A stretch of 64,000 nucleotides of DNA, from NCBI RefSeq assembly GCF_000092025.1, contig NC_003063.2:976001-1040000 (forward strand), read 5' to 3'. The DNA comes from Agrobacterium fabrum str. C58. GTDB taxonomy: Bacteria > Pseudomonadota > Alphaproteobacteria > Rhizobiales > Rhizobiaceae. The notes under the pieces are model-generated. The model was given only the letters and a program-made list of their open reading frames with translations. It was not told the DNA's origin and searched no databases. This document shows, in pieces, positions 44,642 through 53,192 of this stretch; the first letter of the stretch is position 1; each line of letters starts with the position of its first letter. The position numbers and the translations under genes are program-made.

Positions 44642-45841
44642 TCAGGCATTGGCCACCGCTCTTTTCAGCGCCATATATTCCCACAGGGCGACGGCGAGCA
44701 GAATTCCCGTGCTGGCCAGTTGCAGCACGAAGAGCGGAATGCCCGGCACCGGCAAAAGCAGGCACAGCGCCGCAACGCCGGCGAAATGTGAAACGGGTCG
44801 CTGATAGGCGGCGGCGATCTTGACGCCAATATTGCCGGCCAGAAACAGAACCGGACCGCCGAGAATAGCGATAGCCTCCCGCATGGTTGCGCCCTCGCGG
44901 GCATGGGAAAGGCTGAAATCCTCTCCCACTGCCGTCAGGATGATGCCGGCGACGATGGGCAGATGCCCATAGTTGAAAAGATTCTGCGCGATCTTCGTTT
45001 TCTCTTCGGCATTCTCGGCCTTTCGGGAAGCCTCTTCCTGCCCGTGGTGAAAATAGATCCACCACATCACCACGGTGCTAACGAAGGCCGAGCAGAAGAC
45101 GAGAAAGGTCAAAGCCGAATTCATATATTCGGTCGCCGTGCGGCCCGTGGTGAGGATTGTTTCCCCCAGGCAAATGATGACAAAGAGCGCGCAGCGCTCC
45201 GCCAGATGTTCGCCGGAAACATGAAGCCTGTCCTCATCGCTCGAGGGCACGCCCGGCACAACGTAACGGCAGGCGGGCCCGGCATATTCGATGGCAAGGG
45301 CTATGCCCCAGAGCAGAATACGGTCGGCGAGATCGACCAGACCGCCAGCCAGCCAGAACAGGCTTGATAGGGTGAGCCAGATCGTCACCCGCACCAATAC
45401 CAGAAAGGACTGCCGATCTTCACCCTTGAAGGCGTAAAGCGCAAAAAGGCTCCTGCCCACCTGCATGGCGCTGTAGATCAGCGCAAAGACGAGACCCAGT
45501 TCCGCAAAGGCCTTTGGCAAGGCAATGGCCAGCAGAACCCCGCCGAACATCAGCACGAACAAAAGCAGCCGGACCGGCTCCTTCTCGGTATTCAGGAGAT
45601 TGGTGATCCAGGTAGTGTGTATCCATAACCACCACAGCGACAGGATCAGGATGCCGGCCTCAAGCGCCGCTGTCGGCCCAAAATCCTTGGCAAGTGCGTG
45701 GGAAAGCTGGATGAGCGCAAAGACAAAAACGAGATCGAAGAATAGTTCGGGAAAGCTCGCCTTTTCGGCATCCTCCCCCTCTCGCCTTATCCAGCTGTCG
45801 GCCTCCGGTTTGCCTCTGGAAGTCTTGTTTCCCGTGTTCAT
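44642..45841 (-). CDS. Low temperature requirement protein A family (LtrA)
   Basis: 399 residues with about ten membrane segments. The LtrA signature EKASFPELFFDLVFVFALIQLSHALA lies near the N terminus, followed by WWLWIHTTWITNLLNTEKEPVRLLLF and, later, RCALFVIICLGETILTTGRTA. The family was named from a Listeria mutant unable to grow in the cold; its biochemical function is unknown. Convergent with the LysR-TrpD-like gene, with ~5 bases between stops, so read-through from either side is possible. Confidence 0.87.
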   Translation of the reverse strand: MNTGNKTSRGKPEADSWIRREGEDAEKASFPELFFDLVFVFALIQLSHALAKDFGPTAALEAGILILSLWWLWIHTTWITNLLNTEKEPVRLLLFVLMFGGVLLAIALPKAFAELGLVFALIYSAMQVGRSLFALYAFKGEDRQSFLVLVRVTIWLTLSSLFWLAGGLVDLADRILLWGIALAIEYAGPACRYVVPGVPSSDEDRLHVSGEHLAERCALFVIICLGETILTTGRTATEYMNSALTFLVFCSAFVSTVVMWWIYFHHGQEEASRKAENAEEKTKIAQNLFNYGHLPIVAGIILTAVGEDFSLSHAREGATMREAIAILGGPVLFLAGNIGVKIAAAYQRPVSHFAGVAALCLLLPVPGIPLFVLQLASTGILLAVALWEYMALKRAVANA

Positions 45842-45896
45842 TTCGCCCCAACCATCTGATACCGGTCGGTGAGAACCATTTCCTCAACACCACCCC

Positions 45897-46181
45897 TCAT
45901 CGTTGCGACAACGCTTCTTCGCTTGCTGGTGAGAAGGGCTGCACCCCTCGTCCCGGAAATTCGAGCGCCCGCGCACTGTCGGGATAAAAACGCGGTCCCA
46001 CCAGACGGATTTTCTTTCCCGAAACATCGGTGATGTAGTTCGGGGCAGTTACTGGGGCAACGATCTGGCTGCTCTGAGTTTTCGACGCTTCGAGCGTGCT
46101 GACCTCAATTGGCTGGGCCTTTACCGACATAGCCGTCGCAAGGGCGAAAGCAGGGACGAGAAGAGATGATCTGAGACGCAT
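45897..46181 (-). CDS. Small exported hypothetical protein
   Basis: 94 residues from MRLRSSLLVPAFALATAMSVKAQP, a convincing signal peptide, then a short polar mature chain ending YITDVSGKKIRLVGPRFYPDSARALEFPGRGVQPF. No known domain is recognised. Periplasmic location is inferred. The ribosome site is weak, and an ATG six codons upstream (46199) is possible. Upstream of ltrA on the same strand with a ~55-bp gap, so the two could be cotranscribed. Confidence 0.62.
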   Translation of the reverse strand: MRLRSSLLVPAFALATAMSVKAQPIEVSTLEASKTQSSQIVAPVTAPNYITDVSGKKIRLVGPRFYPDSARALEFPGRGVQPFSPASEEALSQR

Positions 46182-46247
46182 GGGCAAATATCCGGGCACA
46201 TTTATTTGCGCGTAAACAGCCTGCCGCTGCTTTGGTTCCGCCGCCTC

Positions 46248-46460
46248 TCAGCCGTCTCCCTCAAGATAGGATCTGTATTGGACATAGTCAGCGCTCGGCC
46301 GGCCGTCGATGATTTCCGGTGGCCGACCCTCACCACCTGGCAGATGGCCAGTCTTTTCAAGCTCAGCTTTCACGAGTTTTTCAATCGCCCTATGCCGTGG
46401 CAAAGCGTGGTCCGCCATGTAGAGAGCAATAGCCAGTTCGACATCATCCGGAAAAATCAT
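46248..46460 (-). CDS. Small hypothetical protein
   Basis: About 70 residues from MIFPDDVELAIALYMADHALPRHRAIEKLVKAELEKTGHLPG, with a predicted helical first half of alternating charged and hydrophobic residues and a polar tail. GAGGTG is immediately before this ATG; the frame extends to 46493. The helical half could be a small DNA- or protein-binding module, but no family is recognised. Located between the small exported protein gene and repC. Confidence 0.5.
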   Translation of the reverse strand: MIFPDDVELAIALYMADHALPRHRAIEKLVKAELEKTGHLPGGEGRPPEIIDGRPSADYVQYRSYLEGDG

Positions 46461-46887
46461 CACCTCAGCGATCCTTCGAAACAGTCGAGGCAAACGCGAA
46501 ACCTTGCAGAAGGTTCAACCAGCCCGCTGGGACGATGAATAGATTGCCTTCCTATTGAAGGGCTGTTTTCCGACGATCAAATCATGTTGCAGATGGCGCC
46601 GGATCCGCGTTTCAACCGGCTTCATATACGAATTTCAGATGTCTGTTTAAGACGCGCACTGCTTTTTTCAGCCGTTGACGGCACGATTGCTGGAAAAACA
46701 ACGCAGACTCAAGCGATTGAAACCAATCACTTAAAAATGTAAACGAAAGCTAATTGGCACTTAACTTTCATTACTTTGCATTAACCATAGGAAGCCCGCT
46801 TGACGCTAGATATCAGCCGCCTTAAGCGAATCTTGCGGTAATTGCCGAAGCAGCGTTAATGTACCGTCGGACCGGTTTTTCCGCAAG
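46461..46887. other. Gene-free stretch downstream of repC
   Basis: About 430 bp without a convincing ORF. The part 46720-46800 is AT-rich. GANTC methylation sites occur at 46706 and 46828. It follows repC on the minus strand and may hold its terminator or part of the replication region, but no clear stem-loop with a T run was found. Confidence 0.5.
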
Positions 46888-48165
46888 CTAACCCGCCATG
46901 CCCACCTCCATCTTGTCTTGACGCCCACGCAGCTGCGCCAGAAGCATGGTCTGCATATCGAAACAACCTTCCTGGGCCTTACGCGTCAGATTGCGCAGAT
47001 ATCCGCCGAGCGAGCTTATCTGGTCCGCTTTCTGCAGCAGGCAGGCAAGGATGGCGGCTGTTCCCTGTCGTCCGAAGGTGGTGAGCGCCTCCTGATAGGC
47101 GGACTGGCTGACGTTGAACATGGTTTTGATCACGGAGGTCGCGACTTCGAGATCACGCCAGCCGGTGATGGCTCCACCCGGTGCGTAGAGCGAAATGTCA
47201 GGGCAAGCCTTCAAAACCAAAACAATATCAGGAACAAAAAATTGCTTATGAAGAACAGCCTTTGGTGATGGCGGTACAGGTTTCGCACTGATGGGTGCCA
47301 CATATGTTGGTTGGGCGATGGCGGTGCTGGCAGGTGCAACGGTAACCGCCTCACGCAAATCCTGCCGTTCAGATATGGATTCGGATTCTGAATTCTTTAT
47401 GAGGCGCTCATTTTGGCAGTCATTGCCGCCCGATTTTTCCGATTTTTCAATATTTTCCAGATAGTTGGTCACTTCTGCACGCAAAGAGGCTAGGAATCCG
47501 GCGATTTCCTTGAGTTCCGCGGCCTTCGAATTACGACCAAGAGAGTTTGCAATGGCATTGTATCGGGTCTGAAACCCGTCGAAGGTTTTGAGGTCACCAT
47601 GTGCGGCAATCATTTCGCAAAGTTTCTGGATATCGCGGCGGCAAAGGCTGATGCTCTCTCGAAGGCGCTGAAGATCGAGCCTTTCGCTGATGATACGCTC
47701 GGCCAGTTCCTCGATTTCAGTTTTGCGGGCAAGAAGCGGAGCCAGTGAAAAGCCATAGGCTTCGCTGATCTCGCCTCCCCTATGTTTGCGGGCATAACGT
47801 TTTCCGTTCGGGCTATCCTTGCGAATGATGAGACCAGCCTCGACAAGCGCCGAAAGATGCCGGCGCAATGTCTGTTCGGCCATGCCATGCGCGCGCAGAG
47901 ACAATTGCGTGTTTGATGGGAACACCACCAGACCGGCTTCGCTGGAAAGCTCATTCTTTGGATAAAAACTCAAAAGCGCGTTCAAAACCGCAAGGGAGCG
48001 ATCGGTCACACCGAGCAAGGGCCGGGCTTCACAGACCGAACGATAAAGTTTCCATTTGTCGACGGCTTCGACCTTTCTGGTCTTCTGCGCGGCAAACTGA
48101 GTTGCGAGGACGCCAAACGACATCGCTCGCCGCCCAAAGGGCGTCGTTACACATGTGCTGTCCAT
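46888..48165 (-). CDS. repC: Replication initiator RepC
   Basis: About 425 residues from MDSTCVTTPFGRRAMSFGVLATQ. N-terminal winged-helix DNA-binding region (KWKLYRSVCEARPLLGVTDRSLAVLNALLSFYP ... LSLRAHGMAEQTLRRHLSALVEAGLIIRKDSPNGKRYARK), central coiled-coil-like part, and C-terminal RepC domain (ITGWRDLEVATSVIKTMFNVSQSAYQEAL). Rate-limiting initiator of repABC replicons, acting mostly on its own replicon. AAAGGTG lies 8 bases before the ATG. Expression is limited by the counter-transcribed RNA in the repB-repC gap. Confidence 0.95.
   Translation of the reverse strand: MDSTCVTTPFGRRAMSFGVLATQFAAQKTRKVEAVDKWKLYRSVCEARPLLGVTDRSLAVLNALLSFYPKNELSSEAGLVVFPSNTQLSLRAHGMAEQTLRRHLSALVEAGLIIRKDSPNGKRYARKHRGGEISEAYGFSLAPLLARKTEIEELAERIISERLDLQRLRESISLCRRDIQKLCEMIAAHGDLKTFDGFQTRYNAIANSLGRNSKAAELKEIAGFLASLRAEVTNYLENIEKSEKSGGNDCQNERLIKNSESESISERQDLREAVTVAPASTAIAQPTYVAPISAKPVPPSPKAVLHKQFFVPDIVLVLKACPDISLYAPGGAITGWRDLEVATSVIKTMFNVSQSAYQEALTTFGRQGTAAILACLLQKADQISSLGGYLRNLTRKAQEGCFDMQTMLLAQLRGRQDKMEVGMAG
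47370..47470. other. Probable origin region (oriV) inside repC
   Basis: The only markedly AT-rich stretch inside repC, with ATTCTTTATGAGG, CGATTTTTCCGATTTTTC and AATATTTTCC runs and two GATTC sites at 47377-47388. In studied repABC replicons oriV lies within repC in such an AT-rich block. The placement is by analogy. Confidence 0.45.
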
Positions 48166-48221
48166 GTCTTTCACCTTTCACAAGGCAAAAGAAAATCGCT
48201 CACCGAAAAATTCGATGCCAA

Positions 48222-48255
48222 GACTCTTGACTATGATTCGCGGAAATGAGATTCT
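48222..48255 (+). promoter_or_regulatory. Promoter of the repABC counter-transcribed RNA with three GANTC sites
   Basis: -35 TTGACT (48227-48232), 17-bp spacer, -10 GATTCT (48250-48255). GANTC sites at 48222, 48235 and 48250 flank or overlap both boxes, so CcrM methylation could affect it. Confidence 0.6.
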
Positions 48256-48261
48256 TTGGTT

Positions 48262-48310
48262 GCTTAGATCAAAGAAAGGCTTCCGTGCGGCAACGTTCGG
48301 GGGCTTTTTT
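48262..48310 (+). ncRNA. Counter-transcribed RNA controlling repC (ctRNA, incompatibility factor)
   Basis: A short plus-strand transcript, antisense to the repB-repC leader, starting near 48262. It ends at the terminator GCTTCCG...CGGGGGC (48279-48304, inner GCAA tetraloop) followed by TTTTTT. The position in the repB-repC gap, the CGTGCGGCAACGTTCGG stem and the ~50-nt size match the ctRNA of rhizobial repABC replicons, which represses repC translation. Confidence 0.85.
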
Positions 48311-48350
48311 CTTTTGTGATGCGTCTCCTGTTAGTGGTTCGCGTTAAAAC

Positions 48351-49364
48351 TCACTGCTTGGACCGGTATTCGGCAAACAGCGTTTGAAGATGTTCGAGAA
48401 CGAATTCGGCAAACTCCGGCGCTTCGTTCTTGTCGATAGAGATATCCAGCTTGCGGTCGCTCTCGACCACCTTTGCCAGTCGTCCCCCGGTTTCTGATGA
48501 CCAGACGCCGGCTTTTTTGGCCTGTGCCTTGGGCTTCAGGAAATCCAGCAGCGATTTGAACCGCTCTTCCGATGTCAGGGCAGCGACGGACGCATCCTTC
48601 ACATAGGCGCGAGCCGCTTCCTTCACCTGAGAGGAGGAAAGCTGATCGGCAAGATCCATCCAGTTGCGACGGCCAACGCCTGGAGCCGGACCGATGAGAT
48701 CGACGAGATCTTCCGGAATGCGGCCGACAACCGACAGCATATTGGAGAGATCGCCCTTGTGGAGAGACATGGCGGCCATGATCGTATCGCGCGGGAACCG
48801 CATCTGCAGTTTCTGGGCAAACCGCGCCTTCTCAATATAGGTGAGGTCGCGGCGCTCGTTGTTTTCCTGACCCTGGGCGACAACCAGCTGCTCGTCACTG
48901 AGGTCACGAACGACTGCCTTGACTGGAATACCAAGGTTCGACACGGCACGCAGACGGCGATGGCCGAAAGCAACCTGATAACGGCCCTGAAAATCAGGAT
49001 GCGGGCGCACCAGAATGGGAACCTGCTGGCCCTGTTCGCGAATAGCCTCGACAAGGCCCGCATCCGCTTCTTCGGAGGCTGGCATGCGATCCGGTATGAA
49101 GGATGGATCGATATCGGCAGGGTTCAGGGAAACGATCGTCAGACCTTCCGCGAGCTGCCTTTCGATCTCTTCCGCCCGCTTGGCGCGTTCCGATACTTCG
49201 CTGAGCGACTGGCCGATCATACCAACAGGGGAATTCAGAACATCCGTGACAAGGTCCGGAGAGCCAAGGATGGGCCTGATACGCGGACGCGACCGCTCGG
49301 AGCCAGTCTCATTGCTGTCGGCGGCGGGAGTGCCAAGATTGGCGAATATCTGTTTTCTGCTCAT
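48351..49364 (-). CDS. repB: Centromere-binding partition protein RepB
   Basis: 337 residues, ParB family. ParB/Srx nuclease-like fold with IREQGQQVPILVRPHPDFQGRYQVAFGHRRLRAVSNLG (GHRRxxA motif), then a KorB-type helix-turn-helix (FPRDTIMAAMSLHKGDLSNMLSVVGRIPEDLVDLIGPAPGVGRRNWMDLA). Binds parS and works with RepA. Its ATG overlaps the repA stop (ATGA). The three parS palindromes upstream of repA (50752, 50838, 52462) are its probable targets. Confidence 0.95.
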   Translation of the reverse strand: MSRKQIFANLGTPAADSNETGSERSRPRIRPILGSPDLVTDVLNSPVGMIGQSLSEVSERAKRAEEIERQLAEGLTIVSLNPADIDPSFIPDRMPASEEADAGLVEAIREQGQQVPILVRPHPDFQGRYQVAFGHRRLRAVSNLGIPVKAVVRDLSDEQLVVAQGQENNERRDLTYIEKARFAQKLQMRFPRDTIMAAMSLHKGDLSNMLSVVGRIPEDLVDLIGPAPGVGRRNWMDLADQLSSSQVKEAARAYVKDASVAALTSEERFKSLLDFLKPKAQAKKAGVWSSETGGRLAKVVESDRKLDISIDKNEAPEFAEFVLEHLQTLFAEYRSKQ

Positions 49365-50575
49365 GCTGCCCTACCCCACGCTTTTTTAATCAGTCCTTCG
49401 ATTTCAGCGTTTACGTTGTTCATGGCTTCCAGCGCACGGTCATAGGTGGACCGGGTGAACTGGGTTCTTTCCACTTCGAAAAGTGTCTGGTTGGTCAATC
49501 CGGCATCCGAAACCGCCGTGCTTTTCAGCATGGGGTGGATGAGGACGTTTTCGCCGAAGATGGAGCGCAGGAAGGCGACCATCTGGTTCTGTGGCCCGTC
49601 GCTGGGTTCGAAGCGGGTGATCAGGTACCGCATCCAGTTGTAGTCGGAACGCGCGCCGGCCCTGCCAATTTCGGCGAGAAGATCACCGGTCATGGCAAGA
49701 AACTGGTTCATCGACATCACATCCAGCATTTGTGGGTGAACGGTAACGAGAACCGATGTGGCAGCGGTCAGCGCGGAAAGCGTCAAATAACCGAGCTGCG
49801 GCGGGCAATCGATGACGACGACATCGTAGAAGTTCTGCGCCTGCGCGATGGCCTGACCGATGCGGGCGAAAAACAGCGTATCACCCGGGGCGCGGCGCAT
49901 CAGGGCGCGCGGCGTATCATGTTCAAACTCCATCAGTTCCAGATTGCCGGGAACGATATGGAGATTGGGAATATAGGTGCCGCGAACGATCTCTGCGATC
50001 GGCCGACGCTCGTCGTCGTAACGGATCGCACCATAGAGCGTTTCATTCGGTCCGACATCGATTTCTGGCTGGTGGCCGAAGAGGGCGGAGAGACTGGCCT
50101 GGGGATCGAGATCGATGGCAAGAACGCGGTAACCGCGCAGCGCCAGATATTGTGCCAGGTGCGCCGAGGTGGTGGTTTTCCCAGAGCCGCCCTTGAAGTT
50201 CATGACCGCGATGACCTGCAACTCTTCGCCTTCCCGGCGGTGCGGCAGATAACGCCGGGTGCCACGGGCGCCCTGATCCAGAAATTTCCTGATCTCGTCC
50301 ATATCCTCGACCGAATAGGAACGACGGCCGGAAGCCTGAGCAGCATCAAGCTCTGGACGTTCGGCGGCGATCTGGCGAAGATAGGCCTCGCCAATGCCGA
50401 TCAACCGCGCGGTTTCCGCAGGAGAAAAATGCCGCATGCTCTTTTCGGTGTGCGGGGAAAATGTATTTGCATTATGAGCCTGCAATTGGGCTGACAACGC
50501 AGCCGAATGCTGTTGTATAAGACTCGTCAGGTCGGGCGCTCCCGCGGCAGGTCTTAAATCGGCACTCTGTGTCAT
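49361..50575 (-). CDS. repA: Partition ATPase RepA
   Basis: 404 residues from MTQSADLRPAAG, ParA family. N-terminal helix-turn-helix (SPAETARLIGIGEAYLRQIAAERPELD ... GRRSYSVEDMDEIRKFL), deviant Walker A MNFKGGSGKTTTSAHLAQYLALRGY, A' region RVLAIDLDPQASLSALFGHQPE, and Walker B VVIDCPPQLGYL. Partitions the replicon and represses the operon with RepB. Start 50575 gives the usual RepA length; the frame to 50638 adds an unconserved basic segment. First gene of repABC. Confidence 0.95.
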   Translation of the reverse strand: MTQSADLRPAAGAPDLTSLIQQHSAALSAQLQAHNANTFSPHTEKSMRHFSPAETARLIGIGEAYLRQIAAERPELDAAQASGRRSYSVEDMDEIRKFLDQGARGTRRYLPHRREGEELQVIAVMNFKGGSGKTTTSAHLAQYLALRGYRVLAIDLDPQASLSALFGHQPEIDVGPNETLYGAIRYDDERRPIAEIVRGTYIPNLHIVPGNLELMEFEHDTPRALMRRAPGDTLFFARIGQAIAQAQNFYDVVVIDCPPQLGYLTLSALTAATSVLVTVHPQMLDVMSMNQFLAMTGDLLAEIGRAGARSDYNWMRYLITRFEPSDGPQNQMVAFLRSIFGENVLIHPMLKSTAVSDAGLTNQTLFEVERTQFTRSTYDRALEAMNNVNAEIEGLIKKAWGRAA

Positions 50576-50751
50576 CGGTCTTCTTTCGCTCGAAATTGCA
50601 GTAGCGGTTTTTTTCGAAAAAGGCGGTTTTTTCCGCAACTGAGATATAAGCGCCGATTCTCTTTTTGGCGCAATAGGCTTTTTTCTCAGGTGCAGAACTG
50701 CCGCTAAAGCATTGTGGAAGAATCACATTTGCTTTTTGTGACGGTTTGACG

Positions 50752-50767
50752 GTTAGCCGCGGCTAAC
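50752..50767. promoter_or_regulatory. parS site 1
   Basis: Perfect 16-bp palindrome GTTAGCCGCGGCTAAC, ~177 bp upstream of the repA start. Matches the GTTnnnnGCnnnnAAC consensus of repABC centromeres. The surrounding 434-bp gap (50576-51009) holds the repABC promoter and parS site 2 and has no gene. Confidence 0.9.
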
Positions 50768-50837
50768 TCTTCTTTTATGAGCATATGGATGAGCGAAAAT
50801 AGAACTACTTAGGGACGGTCTCCGCTTCCTTTTTAAA

Positions 50838-50853
50838 GTTTGCCGCGGCTAAC
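50838..50853. promoter_or_regulatory. parS site 2
   Basis: GTTTGCCGCGGCTAAC, one pair off a perfect palindrome, 86 bp from site 1 (about eight helical turns). Confidence 0.85.
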
Positions 50854-51009
50854 TTCGGGTTCGACTGGCTGCCGGCTCCAAGAATCATAAAGGCGGAAAG
50901 TGTGGGGTAGACATTGGCAGGCGTTTAATCTCTACTTGTTGACTAGGGTATTGTTCGGTTGGGCGCCCGCCGCCCATCTGTCTTAGACTGTTGCAGGTTG
51001 GAGGAATGA

Positions 51010-52398
51010 ATGTCCTATGATGTCGCTCTTGTCGGGTCGGGTTTCTCGGCCATCTGTACCGCCGCCCATCTTTTATCGTCCTTGCCGGCAGAGGCTTCGA
51101 TTGCGATCGTCGGTGATGAATCGGATTTTGGGCGTGGCACTGCCTATCGCACGGAACTGCCCTATCACCGGCTAAATGTGCCGGCAGGAAGAATGAGTGT
51201 TTTTCCCGATCGGCCTAATGACTTCGTCGACTGGCTGACGGAGAACGGTATCACCATAGACCCCTTGGCTTTCGCCTCGCGTGGTGACTATGGCCTTTAT
51301 CTCCGAGACAGGTTGGCAAACTTGTTGAGAAGCAGGGAGCAACGGGCGAGGGTGGATTTCATCAGGGCCAAGGCTTCGGCCTGTCGGCCCGATGGTGCTG
51401 GTGGCTTTTCTTTTGTTCTGGAAAATGACGGGCAGCTGCATGCGAAGAATGTAATTTTATGTCTCGGCTTGGGCTCAGCAAGTTTGCCGGTGCAAACTGT
51501 CGCGAAAGATGAAGGTGAGACGCACCGTATCATCAGCCATTGCTGGCAGCCGGGATGGCTGTCCAAAGTGAAAGCCGGTGATCGCATCTGTATTCTGGGT
51601 TCGGGCCTGACGATGATCGATCAGGTCCTGACCCTGCGCGGGAAGGGGCATCTGGGGCCAATCCATGTCCTGTCCCGTCGCGGACTGGTGCCGCACCCAC
51701 ATATCAGCCCACCAACGCCTCCGGCGGATCCGAACCTGCCCCACTGTGCGATGGAAATCAGCGCAATATTGCAGACCCTGCGCGGGCTGGTGAGAGAAGG
51801 GACGCCGTGGCGCGCCGTGATGGATGGTTTGCGGCCAAAAACGCAGATGCTTTGGCAGAGCCTTACCCCTGCGCAGCGTAGTCGCTTTCTTCGACATGCT
51901 TTGCCATGGTGGAATATCCACCGGCACCGCATCGCGCCCGAGGTTTCCGATGCTTTCGCAAAACTGCTTTCGGACGGCGTTCTGGAAATCCATGCCGGCT
52001 ATCTTCGTTCCATCGACGAACAGGAAGAGGGCATGGTGGTGCGTTATCGCCGCAGGCATACGCAGATACTGAAAGAGCTGCACGTCGATTGGGTCGTTAA
52101 CTGCACGGGAATGGAACGGGCAGGTATCGGCCATTCGCGGCTTCTCGAAACCATGCGTGGTGATGGGGTCCTTTTGCTCGATTCCTTCGGATTGGGCGTG
52201 GAGGTGGATGAGCAGTCTCGTTTGTTGCGGGAGGATGGGGAAAGCTGGCCCGGTCTTTTCGCTGCCGGTGCCCTGACGGCGGGCCGTTTCTGGGAGATAA
52301 CCGCTGTTCCGGATATTCGCGTGCAAGCGCAAAAGATTGCGCAGATCGTGACCGAAAGAGTCACCTCAACAATTGATCAAATTTGCGCACGGGGTTGA
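51010..52398 (+). CDS. FAD/NAD(P)-binding oxidoreductase
   Basis: 462 residues. N-terminal Rossmann fold MSYDVALVGSGFSAICTAAHLLSSLPAEASIAIVGD with GRGTAYRTELPYHRLNVPAGRMSVFPD (NAD_binding_9-type), a second dinucleotide motif RICILGSGLTMIDQVLTL, and C-terminal ATG-type motif FAAGALTAGRFWEITAVPDIRVQA. This is the YdhS-like group with no firm substrate. Cytoplasmic. Placed between parS sites 2 and 3 and transcribed away from repA, so it lies inside the partition zone. Confidence 0.82.
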   Translation: MSYDVALVGSGFSAICTAAHLLSSLPAEASIAIVGDESDFGRGTAYRTELPYHRLNVPAGRMSVFPDRPNDFVDWLTENGITIDPLAFASRGDYGLYLRDRLANLLRSREQRARVDFIRAKASACRPDGAGGFSFVLENDGQLHAKNVILCLGLGSASLPVQTVAKDEGETHRIISHCWQPGWLSKVKAGDRICILGSGLTMIDQVLTLRGKGHLGPIHVLSRRGLVPHPHISPPTPPADPNLPHCAMEISAILQTLRGLVREGTPWRAVMDGLRPKTQMLWQSLTPAQRSRFLRHALPWWNIHRHRIAPEVSDAFAKLLSDGVLEIHAGYLRSIDEQEEGMVVRYRRRHTQILKELHVDWVVNCTGMERAGIGHSRLLETMRGDGVLLLDSFGLGVEVDEQSRLLREDGESWPGLFAAGALTAGRFWEITAVPDIRVQAQKIAQIVTERVTSTIDQICARG

Positions 52399-52461
52399 GT
52401 GGCTCAAGGGTTAGCGTATGCATGTAGGCGCGGGCGGCGGCCGAATTATATCTCGTACCAT

Positions 52462-52477
52462 GTTAGCCGCGGCAAAC
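52462..52477. promoter_or_regulatory. parS site 3
   Basis: GTTAGCCGCGGCAAAC, 1.6 kb from site 2, beyond the oxidoreductase gene. It is site 2 read on the opposite strand with the same single deviation. The gap 52399-52764 contains nothing else recognisable. Confidence 0.82.
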
Positions 52478-52764
52478 TTTTCCTGCTTATGGATACTTGC
52501 AAGATACCGATTACGGAATAGAGAGCGGCACGCGAAGAGATCAGGCAGGCTGCGCGCTGCCGTAGAAGGTAAGATTCCCTTGAGATAGAGCAGCAGGCAA
52601 ACCGTCGAATTTCATGACTGCAAATGAGAGCCCGGCGTCGATGCGGGATAGCGTATGAAAACGTTCATTTGCTAAATAATTTACATTTCCTGTGGAAATA
52701 CGTCGAAAAACTGGCTATAAAGCTCAATATATCGGATTTCTATGAAAATAATTTGCGAGGACGC

Positions 52765-53160
52765 GTGGAAAATCAAAAGCTGGTAAGATACGAGACGGCG
52801 GATAATCAGGCTGGCGGGCAGCGTCGGCCCTTCGCCAAAGCCGTGCGGGCCGGCGATTTCGTTTACGTCTCGGGCCAGGTGCCAACCGTCGATGGCGAGG
52901 TCGTGACCGGCGGTATCGTGGCGCAGACCGAGCAGGTCGTCGCGAATATCAGGGATGTTCTGGCGCTCGCCGGTTGTACGCTGGCCGATGTGGTCAAGGT
53001 TAATGTCTGGCTGGACGATGCCCGGGATTTCTCGAGCTTCAACGCCGTTTTCCAGAAATATTTCATCGATCATCCACCGGCGCGTTCGACCGTGCAATCG
53101 CCGCTGATGGTGGATGCCAAAGTGGAAATGGACGTTATCGCTTATAAGCCGCTGGCTTAA
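52765..53160 (+). CDS. RidA family protein
   Basis: 131 residues from a GTG start (VENQKLVRYETADN), chosen because GCGAGGACGC precedes it and the length then fits the family; a longer frame exists to 52624. RidA/YjgF features: RPFAKAVRAGDFVYVSGQVPTVDGEVVTGGIVAQTEQVVANIRDVLALAGCTLADVVKVNVWLDD and catalytic Arg in HPPARSTVQSPLMVDAKVEMDVIAY. Such proteins deaminate reactive enamine/imine intermediates, here perhaps released by the PLP enzyme encoded next. Confidence 0.88.
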   Translation: MENQKLVRYETADNQAGGQRRPFAKAVRAGDFVYVSGQVPTVDGEVVTGGIVAQTEQVVANIRDVLALAGCTLADVVKVNVWLDDARDFSSFNAVFQKYFIDHPPARSTVQSPLMVDAKVEMDVIAYKPLA

Positions 53161-53192
53161 GCCCCTGATTTTTTGAACTCTGCGAGTAGATA

